Below are positions 1 through 8,094 of a stretch of 64,000 bases of DNA, piece by piece. How positions within the stretch are numbered: position 1 is the first letter of the stretch; each line of letters starts with the position of its first letter. Both the position numbers and the translations under genes were made by a program. The stretch is from Comamonadaceae bacterium (GTDB lineage: Bacteria > Pseudomonadota > Gammaproteobacteria > Burkholderiales > Burkholderiaceae_C), in the NCBI GenBank assembly GCA_947476465.1, contig CANJQN010000019.1:19928-83927 (forward strand), in the 5' to 3' direction. The notes under the pieces were generated by a model. The model did no database searches. It was not told where the DNA came from and saw only the letters and a list, made by a program, of their open reading frames with translations.

Positions 1-1998
1 TCGGCTGGCCGCGAGTATGCGCAGCACCGCCATGCAGCTCGTATAGCCCTTGAGCGTGGGATCCCAGTAGAGGGGGTAGCGTAGCAGCGCACCAGCCACG
101 AGTTCATCGAGTGTGAGCCGGCGCGTGCGGCGCGCGAAGGCCGCACCGTCGGTGCAGCGGTCTTGTGTCAGCCCCCAGCCCGCATAAAACGGTTGGCCGT
201 AGGTGACGACCGTCTTTCCGCGCAAAAGCGCGTCGAACCCCGAAAGGGAGGTGAGCGTGTGCAGTTCGTCGCAGGCCTCAATGCAGCTGATGACCGATAG
301 CCTGACTTCCACGTGGTCCGCGAGCGCCGGCAGATCCGCCTCAGCGACACGACCCTTGCGGTTGCCGCTGGCCACGTCGGGGTGTGGCTTGTAGACGATG
401 AAGGCGTCGGGGCGGGCCGCGCGGACGGCCTGCAGCAGGGCCAGATTGGTTCGCACGGACGTGCATCCGAGGCGGATGGACGCATCGTCCTCCACCTGGC
501 CCGGCACCAGCACCACCATGCGCCCGGGCGGGTTGGGCCAGCGGACGGGCGAGCGTGGCTCCAGGTTGTACTTGGTCAACCCATGCGTGACGATGAACTC
601 GCGCACGCGCCGTGCTTCGCTCAGGTCCTCGATGCCGAAAGATTCCTTGTTGAGCAGCGTTTCCAGGTCGCTGGGCCGCGTTGCGTCAAAGTAGATCCCC
701 GTTCGGTCCAGGGCGATCGACATCGGCGCAATCAGGTCAGAGCCCAGGCCGACGGAGCGGATGAATCCATCTTCGATGCGCACGCATTGGGCGGCGGTGC
801 GCGTGGCGAGTTCATCGAGATCGCCAGGCGGGTCGGCGCCCCAATGGACCAGGCAATCGCCGGGGCGAGGCTTCAGGCGGGCGGCTGCTTCGGTGTCAGG
901 CGCGAAGGCGACCCCTTGCGGCTCAAGCGAAAAGAGCGGCTGCAGGTTGGCCGCCTTCCATCGCCGCAAACCGACGAAGATCAGCCGACGCTCACGTTGC
1001 CTGCCATGGAGGCGATCAACGGTATCTCGCTGGCGAACGAGCCAATCGATCACATGGAAGATGCTTCCTGTCGCGTGCGTTACGGGATTGATGTAACGGC
1101 TGTAGTGGAGGTAGGCTGCTGCGAACAGCTCGTCCACGGAGCGCCGCTGGAGACGGCGATGGCTGACGATGCGGTCGTCGGTCGCGCCCCAGCCCGCGTA
1201 CCAGGGCATGCCGAAGCAGCAGACCGGCTTGCCCGCCAAAAGCGCCTCGAAGCCCATCGTGGATGTCACCACGTAGACCCGGTCCATCTGCTCGATCAGG
1301 CTGATGGGGTTGATCGGGTCGCGCAGCACCACGGTGCGCGCATCGTCGCGCAAGTGGGTGAGATGCCCACGCTTTCGGCCGGCACTGACCTCGGGGTGGG
1401 TCTTGACATAGACCGTGGCGTCGGGGTTGTCGCAACGGGCCGCTTCGAGCATGGCCGTGAACGTTGCGGCGCTCGCTTCACCGCCACGGATGCTCAGATC
1501 CCCGGCGGTCTGATCGACGACAAGCACGCGCAATCCAGGGCGAAGCGCGGCCGCGTCGATCTCAGGTGCGTGGTTGTATTTGCTCAGGCGATGATGAACA
1601 AGCGCACGACGCGCCTGGGCGGCATCGGGGTGGAGCGGGCGGGCGTAGCCTTGAGAATTGAGCAGGACTTCCAACTCGCTGGGCGTGCGCGCGTCGTAGT
1701 AGATCCCTAGCCGGTCTGTCACGATGCCCAGCGGCGGCGCCGAGTGGCCTGGCCGATAAGAGCGCAGAAATGCGTCTTCGAGGCGAACGCTGGGCAGGTC
1801 CCATCGCTTGGCGTAGGCCATGGCGCGTGATGAGGTGGGGCGGTCGCCCCAACAGGCGACGACGCTGGCGGGAGTCTTGGTGACACGAATGGGCGCGTAC
1901 GAAACCGGCATGCCCAGGTACGCCGGGAGCAGGCGCATTCGGTGAAGGCCCCAGGTAAACACGAGCGCGCGGCATGCGTTGCCGCCGGGCAGGGTCAT
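1..1998 (-). CDS. kpsC: KpsC, capsule beta-Kdo linker glycosyltransferase (3' end cut by window edge)
   Basis: Inner-membrane-associated enzyme that, after KpsS, extends the poly-beta-Kdo linker on phosphatidylglycerol before capsule export. I translated this frame directly: 666 codons run open to base 1 with no stop, so only a short C-terminus is missing (E. coli KpsC is about 675 residues). Both tandem glycosyltransferase domains are visible. The N-terminal one has E74-D75 in LEDAFLRS and KTHPE at 199-203. The C-terminal one has EDGFIRSVGLG from 409 and YKPHPD around 536-541, then PFYAGWGLTQDR. The start ATG overlaps the stop of the upstream nucleotidyltransferase by four bases (ATGA), indicating translational coupling. 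It is the last capsule gene visible; any CMP-legionaminate synthetase would lie beyond the left edge. Family assignment is strong. Confidence 0.93.
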   Translation of the reverse strand, partial: MTLPGGNACRALVFTWGLHRMRLLPAYLGMPVSYAPIRVTKTPASVVACWGDRPTSSRAMAYAKRWDLPSVRLEDAFLRSYRPGHSAPPLGIVTDRLGIYYDARTPSELEVLLNSQGYARPLHPDAAQARRALVHHRLSKYNHAPEIDAAALRPGLRVLVVDQTAGDLSIRGGEASAATFTAMLEAARCDNPDATVYVKTHPEVSAGRKRGHLTHLRDDARTVVLRDPINPISLIEQMDRVYVVTSTMGFEALLAGKPVCCFGMPWYAGWGATDDRIVSHRRLQRRSVDELFAAAYLHYSRYINPVTHATGSIFHVIDWLVRQRDTVDRLHGRQRERRLIFVGLRRWKAANLQPLFSLEPQGVAFAPDTEAAARLKPRPGDCLVHWGADPPGDLDELATRTAAQCVRIEDGFIRSVGLGSDLIAPMSIALDRTGIYFDATRPSDLETLLNKESFGIEDLSEARRVREFIVTHGLTKYNLEPRSPVRWPNPPGRMVVLVPGQVEDDASIRLGCTSVRTNLALLQAVRAARPDAFIVYKPHPDVASGNRKGRVAEADLPALADHVEVRLSVISCIEACDELHTLTSLSGFDALLRGKTVVTYGQPFYAGWGLTQDRCTDGAAFARRTRRLTLDELVAGALLRYPLYWDPTLKGYTSCMAVLRILAASR

Positions 1999-3050
1999 GG
2001 GGTGGGCAAGCTGAACTGGGTTTGGGCCTTCTCGAAATCGTCCATACGCCCGATATCGAGCCACGATTCATGCAGCGGAAAACTGGCAACCCGCTCCTGC
2101 TTGGCAATGGCTTGCTCAAGGAGCGTTGGCATGTCGATTCGCACGCCACGCGGCACCCGCCGCACCAGCGCGGGTGACAGGATGTAGATCCCGGCGTTCA
2201 CGAAGAATCGATGAACCGGCTTTTCGATCATGGACCGTACGAACGCCCCTTCACTCTGGATGACACCAAAGGGTACCTGCTGCTCGTAGGCGCGAACGCA
2301 CATGGTCGCCATGGCGTCATGCTCCTTGTGGAAGTCGAGCAGCCCTCGCAAATTCACGGTGGTGATCAGATCCCCGTTCATCACGAGCAATGGCTCGTTA
2401 ATCTCTTCGTGCGGCAGCAAGCCCAGGGCCCCGCCCGTACCCAACGGGGCTTCTTCATGAACGTAGCGGATGCTGACGCCCCAGTTCGAGCCGTCGCCGA
2501 AATGCGCCTGGATCAACTCGGGCAGGTAGTGGGTCGACATGAAGAATCGGCGAAAGCCAGCCTTCACGCACGATTCCAGGATTCTTTCGAGAATGGCTTT
2601 ATCGCCCACCTTGAGCAGGGGCTTCGGAACGTCCTTGGTGAGGGGATACAGCCGCGTTCCGAAGCCGCCAGCCATCAGGAAAACCGCACTCGTGAGTGCG
2701 GGCACCTGCACCAGGTCGCGCAGCATTTCCAGGCCGACGATCCGACCGTCACCGTCCACGACCGGCAGGTGGTTCACCTGGATGCTCTGCATCACCGCCA
2801 GGATCAGCTCTTTGCTCCAGTCAGACTGAGCGGTCTTGGGCGTGGTGCACATGACTTGGCGCACGGGGACATCCAGCGGGACATGCCTGAGCATCGCGCG
2901 CCGCACGTCGCCATCGGTCAAGGTGCCAAGCAGGCATTGATCCGCATCGACCACGATGGCGATCTGCAGCGAGCTTTTATCGATGGTTGCGATCGCCTGC
3001 TCCAGGGGCGTTTGCGGTCCGACGAGAACCGACTTCCATTTAGTGGGCAT
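1995..3050 (-). CDS. ptmE: PtmE-like sugar-1-phosphate guanylyltransferase with CBS pair
   Basis: 351-residue protein with two CBS repeats (about residues 5-120) ahead of a nucleotidyltransferase domain. The latter shows the signature GGFGTRLYPLT and KPLLKVG, then NGDL and a SWLDIGRMDD-type C-terminal motif. This arrangement is that of PtmE, which in Campylobacter makes GDP-glucosamine for the legionaminic acid pathway; Man-1-P guanylyltransferase is the generic alternative. The start chosen (MPTKWKSV, 3050) overlaps the stop of the acetyltransferase gene by 11 bases; an upstream in-frame start at 3161 would bury 100 bases in the neighbour. It sits in the nonulosonate module, which supports a GDP-linked legionaminate route. 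Exact substrate is inferred from context. Confidence 0.82.
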   Translation of the reverse strand: MPTKWKSVLVGPQTPLEQAIATIDKSSLQIAIVVDADQCLLGTLTDGDVRRAMLRHVPLDVPVRQVMCTTPKTAQSDWSKELILAVMQSIQVNHLPVVDGDGRIVGLEMLRDLVQVPALTSAVFLMAGGFGTRLYPLTKDVPKPLLKVGDKAILERILESCVKAGFRRFFMSTHYLPELIQAHFGDGSNWGVSIRYVHEEAPLGTGGALGLLPHEEINEPLLVMNGDLITTVNLRGLLDFHKEHDAMATMCVRAYEQQVPFGVIQSEGAFVRSMIEKPVHRFFVNAGIYILSPALVRRVPRGVRIDMPTLLEQAIAKQERVASFPLHESWLDIGRMDDFEKAQTQFSLPTP

Positions 3051-3720
3051 GGCGTTCCTGCACTCCAATTGCGGGCCGCCGCCTGGGCGGCCAGATACCA
3101 AATACACGGCCGCCGGCAGAGACGTTGTCAAGAACGACGGCGCCGGCGCCGATGACCGCACCGCTGCCCAGTGCGATGCCAGGGCCGATCACCGCACCAG
3201 CCGCGATGAACGCTCCGTCACCGATCCGGACACCCCCGCAAATGGTGGCACCCGGCGCAACATGGACGTCGTCGCCCAGCACACAGTCATGGTCCACCGT
3301 CGCACCGGTATTGACGACACAGTGCTTGCCGATGGTGCACCCTGGTTGAATGACCGCGCCGGCCATGACTTGCACGCCCTCGGCAAGGATTGCATCGTCA
3401 GCGACCCACGCGGAGGGATGCACGAGGCGGGCAAAACGGAATCCGGACTGCGCCAGCCTATGGTGAAGGACCATGCGGCTGTTCGTGCCGACAAGCGGTC
3501 CGATGCCCAGAAGCAGTTCGATGCGGGTGACATCCAGGGCCATCAGTGCGTCGTCGTCGCCAAGCACCGGGGCGCCCTGCCAGGACGTATCGCCGTTGCG
3601 GGCAAGCTGGGGGTCGCAAACGCCCAAAATGTGCCGTCCGCATGCACGTGCGGCGGCTTGCAGCACCTTGGCATGTCCGCCAGCGCCCAACAACACCAGA
3701 GGCGACTCGGCTTGACTCAT
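3040..3720 (-). CDS. neuD: NeuD/LegH-like sugar N/O-acetyltransferase
   Basis: 226-residue left-handed beta-helix acetyltransferase. The N-terminal part binds nucleotide-like ligands (LVLLGAGGHAKVL). The rest shows hexapeptide repeats (for example VVNTGATVDHDCVLGDDVHVAPGA, given here only as a type) with the conserved His of the NeuD/PglD family in TVDHD. In the legionaminate pathway such an enzyme acetylates the 4-amino group made by LegC, the LegH role; in sialate loci NeuD O-acetylates. Because no other acetyltransferase lies in the module, the LegH role is the more likely one. ATG at 3720 overlaps the legI stop by four bases. Confidence 0.85.
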   Translation of the reverse strand: MSQAESPLVLLGAGGHAKVLQAAARACGRHILGVCDPQLARNGDTSWQGAPVLGDDDALMALDVTRIELLLGIGPLVGTNSRMVLHHRLAQSGFRFARLVHPSAWVADDAILAEGVQVMAGAVIQPGCTIGKHCVVNTGATVDHDCVLGDDVHVAPGATICGGVRIGDGAFIAAGAVIGPGIALGSGAVIGAGAVVLDNVSAGGRVFGIWPPRRRPAIGVQERHAH

Positions 3721-4805
3721 GGGTTCACAACGTCGCCGGGAGCGAAGTCGCGTCGGGCCGTCTGACCCACGAGGCCCCAAAGGGCCGATGGCTCCAGTCC
3801 GAAGCCCGCGCGGGCGGTCCCCAGGTCGTCGCGACTGAACACATCACCGGCACGGATGACGCGCAGCGCCACGACCTGCTGGCGGGCGGCCTGGCGGGTG
3901 TCCCACTCGGAAGGCTGGGGCGTCTTTGTGCCGTGGCCCAGGGCGATCTCCAGGGCGCGAATGTCTCGGACCATGCTCGCGAGTTCGCCTGGGACGAGTG
4001 AGGCCTTGTGGTCCGGTCCCGGTAAAGCCCGGTCCAATGTGAAATGCTTTTCAATCACGCGCGCGCCTCGTGCAACCGCGGCGACAGGGATGAGGGTGCC
4101 CTCGGTGTGGTCCGAGTACCCGACCGGCAGCCCGAACGCGTGTGCCAGGGTGTCCATCGCTCGCAGGTTGACCTCGGCCATGGGCGTGGGATATTGCGAC
4201 GTGCAGTGCAGCAGCGTGACGCGGCCGCGCAGGCGCTCGCGTTGCAGCGGGTCACTCCATGCGTGCCACACGTCCCGCACGGATGCCGGCTCGGCATCAT
4301 GGGTCAGTGCATGGCAGATCACCGCGAGCCCGAGTTCGACCTCGGACAGTGTGGCCATGCCAGTCGAGACAACCAAGGGCACACCTGCCCGCGCGAACAT
4401 CCAGAGCAAGGGGGCGTTGGTCAACTCGCCTGAGGGCACCTTGAACAGGGGCATCCCAAGCTCCTTGAGGAAAGCGAGGCTGCCTGGATCGAAGGCGGTG
4501 GACAGGAATTCAATGCCTTTGGCGCGGGCGTGGGCTTGCAGGTCGAGATGCCAGTCCCTGGGCAACTCCAGCTTCTTGAGCATCTCGTACTGGGACTGCT
4601 CGGCATCGGTGCTGCGCTTCTGGTAAGCCGCCTTGGGCGCGCTGCTCAGGGCGAGCTTTCCCGCGTCGAACGTCTGGAACTTCACCGCATCGGCGCCAGC
4701 CTGCGCCGCCGCATCGACCAAAGCGAACGCCATGTCGCGCTGGCCGTTATGGTTGACGCCAGCTTCGGCAATGATCAAGACGCGGTCGCTCGCAGGTGTG
4801 ATCAT
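3717..4805 (-). CDS. legI: N,N'-diacetyllegionaminate synthase (NeuB family)
   Basis: 362-residue NeuB-family synthase that condenses PEP with a 6-deoxy-2,4-diacetamido-mannose to give legionaminic acid. The N-terminal TIM barrel begins IIAEAGVNHNGQRDMAF and contains KFQTFDAGKLA, the metal/PEP-binding HCTSQYPTP and SDHTEGT motifs, and EKHFTLDR. A C-terminal antifreeze-like SAF domain (from about residue 300, VALRVIRAGDVF) completes it. The start at 4805 (MITPASDRVLIIAEAG) was chosen over a longer frame because it forms an ATGA overlap with legG. Its neighbours LegB, LegC and LegG point to legionaminate rather than neuraminate or pseudaminate. Family call is strong; the sugar is inferred from context. 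Confidence 0.9.
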   Translation of the reverse strand: MITPASDRVLIIAEAGVNHNGQRDMAFALVDAAAQAGADAVKFQTFDAGKLALSSAPKAAYQKRSTDAEQSQYEMLKKLELPRDWHLDLQAHARAKGIEFLSTAFDPGSLAFLKELGMPLFKVPSGELTNAPLLWMFARAGVPLVVSTGMATLSEVELGLAVICHALTHDAEPASVRDVWHAWSDPLQRERLRGRVTLLHCTSQYPTPMAEVNLRAMDTLAHAFGLPVGYSDHTEGTLIPVAAVARGARVIEKHFTLDRALPGPDHKASLVPGELASMVRDIRALEIALGHGTKTPQPSEWDTRQAARQQVVALRVIRAGDVFSRDDLGTARAGFGLEPSALWGLVGQTARRDFAPGDVVNP

Positions 4806-5956
4806 GGCACTGTGTGGAAACGCTTGGGTGCGAACGCATGCCGCTGCCGCAGGACATGCACGGTCTGTGCGGCGGCATTTCCTTGCCCGTACGGGTTGAG
4901 TGTGTTGCGGCAGACCTCGCGGAACTCCGTGCTCAGGGCCCGATTCAGGGCGGCGACGATCGAGGCTGCATCGGCGGCGCAATGGACCACCGAGTCGGCC
5001 GACAGGCGTCCGGCCTGGCGGATGCCGATGTTCACCGATGGCACATGGACCGAGGGGGCCTCGATGATGCCGCTGGATGAATTGCCAACCACGGCGCTCG
5101 CATGCTTGAGCGCCGCGTGATAGCGGCGAAAGCCGAGCGAAGGCACCGTGACAACCCGGCCAGGACGCTCTGACGCATATCGCTCAAGCTCGGGGATGAT
5201 CGCGCGGCCGCCGTGGTCCGCGTTCGGATAGGTCAGGATGACCTGGTGGCCAGGGAAGTCGTCGAGGGCTTGCAGCAGTGCCGCGACGGTTCGCTGTGGT
5301 TCCTCGTCGCCCTGAGTGACAGGGTGGTAGGTGACGAGAAAGTAGGGCCGGTCGATCACGACGCCCAGGCTTTCGGACAGAGCCGCCGGGGGCATGGCCT
5401 CGGTGCGTGTGAGGTGGTCCAGGCCAAAGGCACCGACATTGAACACCGTTTCAGGTGCTTCGCCCATCTGCATCACGCGTCGGCGATATTCCTGCGTCGC
5501 CGTGAAATGAAGGTGCGCCATCTTGGTGATGGCGTGGCGCATGGCATCGTCATAGGCGCCTTCCGTGATCTCGCCGCCATGAAGGTGCGCGATCGGAATG
5601 CCCATCACGAGCGCGGTTTGGGCCGCCGCGAGGGCTTCGAAGCGATCGCCCAGGATCACGAGGATCTGTGGATCCAACCGGGCCAAGGCGTCGGCCAGAC
5701 CAATGGTGCCGAGCCCGATCGATTTGGCGATGCCGACCCGGGTGTTGGACGACACGAGCATTTCGACCTTGGCGTCGATGGTGAACCCGTCCGCGACGAT
5801 TTCGCGCCAGGTCTCACCGAACTCGGGCGCCAGATGCATGGCCCCGGCGATCACCTGCAGCTCCAGATCGGGGCAGGCCTGCACATCGCGCATGAGCCAG
5901 TACAGCAGCCCATACTCCGCGCGGGTGCCGGTGAACACCGCGACGCGTTGCTTCAT
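4802..5956 (-). CDS. legG: Hydrolysing UDP-N-acetyl sugar 2-epimerase (NeuC/LegG)
   Basis: 384-residue GT-B-fold hydrolysing 2-epimerase. It removes the nucleotide and inverts C2 of the diacetamido sugar to supply the LegI substrate. Visible family motifs are VFTGTRAEYGLLYW at the N-terminus, ILGDRFEALAAA, HLHGGE, and VGNSSSGIIEAPS near residue 290. Start at 5956 gives an ATGA overlap with legC; the longer frame to 6013 would run into legC. It is placed between the aminotransferase and the synthase, in pathway order. NeuC proper (UDP-GlcNAc to ManNAc) is the alternative reading if taken alone. Confidence 0.89.
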   Translation of the reverse strand: MKQRVAVFTGTRAEYGLLYWLMRDVQACPDLELQVIAGAMHLAPEFGETWREIVADGFTIDAKVEMLVSSNTRVGIAKSIGLGTIGLADALARLDPQILVILGDRFEALAAAQTALVMGIPIAHLHGGEITEGAYDDAMRHAITKMAHLHFTATQEYRRRVMQMGEAPETVFNVGAFGLDHLTRTEAMPPAALSESLGVVIDRPYFLVTYHPVTQGDEEPQRTVAALLQALDDFPGHQVILTYPNADHGGRAIIPELERYASERPGRVVTVPSLGFRRYHAALKHASAVVGNSSSGIIEAPSVHVPSVNIGIRQAGRLSADSVVHCAADAASIVAALNRALSTEFREVCRNTLNPYGQGNAAAQTVHVLRQRHAFAPKRFHTVP

Positions 5957-7104
5957 CGGAGGTACTCCGGCAGGACACTGCTGGGGAGATTGACGACGCG
6001 GTCTTCCAGCCATTGCGATCGGGTCAGTTCATCTCGACGGGCGCCCTTGTACATGGGCAGTCGGCTCATCAGCACCCAGATCGGGCGGGTCATCACGCCT
6101 TGCCCATTGGTATGCGCAAGCAGCGCGTCCCTCTGGGCTCGGTCTTCGCAAATGACGGCGTTGAGCCAGTAGTTGGAGCGGCAGTCGGTGGGTTCGGTAA
6201 CAAACTTGAGCGACGATCCACTGAGGAACCTGGCGTATCGGGCCGCCATCACCCGTTTGGCCTCGACGAAGCGGTCCAGCAGTTCAAGTTGCGCGCAACC
6301 GAGCGCCGCGTTGAGGTTGGGCAGGCGGTAGTTGTAGCCCAACTCATCGTGCTCGTAAGCGAAGGGGTGGGCAACCTTGGCCGTGGTGGTCAGGTGCTTG
6401 GCCCTTGCGCCGGTCTGCTCATCGCACAGGATCATTCCGCCGCCTCCGGTGGTGATGATCTTGTTGCCATTGAAGCTGAGGGTGGCCACCACGCCGAAGG
6501 TGCCGGTATGACGCCCCTTGTAAAAGCTGCCCAGGGACTCCGCGGCATCCTCCACGAGTGCGATGCGCCAACGCCGGCAGACCTCCACCAGCGCGTCCAG
6601 GTCGACCGGATGGCCGAACGTGTGCATGGGGACACAGGCCCGGATCGGTTGACCGGTGTCACGGGTGCGGCATGTGCCGTCGGAATCAATGCGGGCGTTC
6701 GCGTCAAGCCATGCGTCCATGGCGCGGGGCGACAGGCCCAGCGTGTGCTGATCGACATCGACAAAGACGGGCTCGGCGCCGCAGTAGCTGATGGCGTTGC
6801 AGGTTGCCACGAAGGTCAGCGCCTGTGTGATGACCAGGTCGCCCGCTTGAACGCCGACCAACCGCAGCGCCACATGCAGCGCCGCCGTTCCGTTGACGAC
6901 AGCGACCGCGCGCCCACAGCCGGTGTAGCGGGCGACATCCTGCTCAAAGCGGTCGACGTACCGGCCGACGCTTGAAACGAAGGTCGAATCGATGGTGTCC
7001 AGCACATACGCGCGGTCTTTGCCGACGAAGACCGGTGCGTGCAGCGGAATGGGATCGCGCGTGGCGTACTGTTCGCGAATAAAGTCGACGAGGGGTTCGA
7101 ACAT
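5953..7104 (-). CDS. legC: LegC-type PLP sugar aminotransferase
   Basis: 383-residue DegT/DnrJ/EryC1 family aminotransferase. It transfers an amino group to C4 of the 4-keto sugar made by LegB, using PLP. The PLP lysine is in LSFNGNKIITTGGGGMI, preceded by the VEDAAESLG motif that contacts the cofactor, and VNGTAALHVALR binds the phosphate. The N-terminal LHAPVFVGKDRAYVLDTI stretch is typical of the LegC subgroup. It starts nine bases after the legB stop and its own stop overlaps legG by four bases. Product specificity is inferred from the gene set. Confidence 0.9.
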   Translation of the reverse strand: MFEPLVDFIREQYATRDPIPLHAPVFVGKDRAYVLDTIDSTFVSSVGRYVDRFEQDVARYTGCGRAVAVVNGTAALHVALRLVGVQAGDLVITQALTFVATCNAISYCGAEPVFVDVDQHTLGLSPRAMDAWLDANARIDSDGTCRTRDTGQPIRACVPMHTFGHPVDLDALVEVCRRWRIALVEDAAESLGSFYKGRHTGTFGVVATLSFNGNKIITTGGGGMILCDEQTGARAKHLTTTAKVAHPFAYEHDELGYNYRLPNLNAALGCAQLELLDRFVEAKRVMAARYARFLSGSSLKFVTEPTDCRSNYWLNAVICEDRAQRDALLAHTNGQGVMTRPIWVLMSRLPMYKGARRDELTRSQWLEDRVVNLPSSVLPEYLR

Positions 7105-7113
7105 CGCTGTGCC

Positions 7114-8094
7114 TTACACGTTGTACAGCCCGGCCTTGAACTTGGCCAGATTCTCGGGGCGTGTGAACCAGGCCACCGTGCGCGAAAGGCCCTCTCGCAG
7201 GTCAACCTGCGGCGCGAAACCCGTCAGCTCCCGGATCAGGCCGTTGTCGCACCACAGCCGAAAAACTTCGGACTTCTCCGGGCGAATGCGCTTTGCATCT
7301 TGCACAAACTCAACGTCGCTCGCCATGATCTCGCGGATCAACGCCAGCGTGTCGCCGACCGAAATCTCGAAATTGGAGCCGATGTTCACCGTCTTACCGA
7401 TCGCATTTGCGCAGCGGGCCAACGCGATGAACCCCCGGCACGTGTCGCTGACGTAGTTGAAGTCACGCGTGGGGCTGACGTCACCGAGCTCGATGCGCTT
7501 TTGTCCGGTGGCGATCTGGGTGATGATGGTCGGGATCACCGCCCGGGCTGACTGGCGCGGGCCATACGTGTTGAAGGGACGCGCCACCGTCACGGCAAGA
7601 TTGAACGCATTGTGGAAGCTCATCGCCATGGCGTCGGCCCCGATCTTGGAGGCGCTGTACGGCGACTGCGGCTGCAGCGGATGCTTCTCGTCGATGGGGA
7701 CATATTGCGCTGTGCCGTACACCTCGCTGGTGGACGTGTGGATCACGCGCGCGACGCCACAATCGCGGGCAGCCTGGCAGATGTTGAGTGTGCCGATCAC
7801 GTTGGTGTCGACGTAGCTCGACGGAGCCGTGTAGGAGTAAGGAATGGCGATGAGCGCGGCGAGGTGAAAAACCGTGTCGATGCCCGCCATCGCCATCTTG
7901 CAGTAATGCGGATCGCGCACATCGCCAGTGATCACCTCCAACTGGTCCAGGCAGTCGACGTCCTCCAGCCAGCCCCAGAAGTTGAAGGAGTTGTACTGCG
8001 ACATGGCGCGCACCTTACAACCTTCCTTGACCAGCATCTCAACGAGATGAGAGCCGATGAATCCATCGGCGCCAGTGACAAGCACGTTTTTCAT
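7114..8094 (-). CDS. legB: LegB, NDP-N-acetylglucosamine 4,6-dehydratase
   Basis: 326-residue extended SDR. It catalyses the first committed step of legionaminate synthesis, giving a 4-keto-6-deoxy sugar nucleotide with internal NAD recycling. The Rossmann motif GADGFIGSHL is at residues 8-17, the catalytic triad region contains HTSTSEVYGTA and YSASKIGAD (Tyr-x3-Lys), and PFNTYGPRQSARAVIPT matches the substrate-binding part. Start MKNVLVTGADG at 8094 overlaps the stop of the glycosyltransferase gene by four bases (ATGA), so the longer upstream frame is not used. Whether it uses the UDP or GDP sugar cannot be read; the PtmE-like gene favours GDP. Confidence 0.9.
   Translation of the reverse strand: MKNVLVTGADGFIGSHLVEMLVKEGCKVRAMSQYNSFNFWGWLEDVDCLDQLEVITGDVRDPHYCKMAMAGIDTVFHLAALIAIPYSYTAPSSYVDTNVIGTLNICQAARDCGVARVIHTSTSEVYGTAQYVPIDEKHPLQPQSPYSASKIGADAMAMSFHNAFNLAVTVARPFNTYGPRQSARAVIPTIITQIATGQKRIELGDVSPTRDFNYVSDTCRGFIALARCANAIGKTVNIGSNFEISVGDTLALIREIMASDVEFVQDAKRIRPEKSEVFRLWCDNGLIRELTGFAPQVDLREGLSRTVAWFTRPENLAKFKAGLYNV

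Noticed and set aside
313..1710. 465-residue frame on the plus strand
   Set aside because: It is the antisense shadow of kpsC, which has all family motifs on the minus strand.
2211..3155. 314-residue plus-strand frame
   Set aside because: Antisense to the PtmE-like gene; His/Gln/Arg-rich low-complexity composition typical of shadows in GC-rich DNA.
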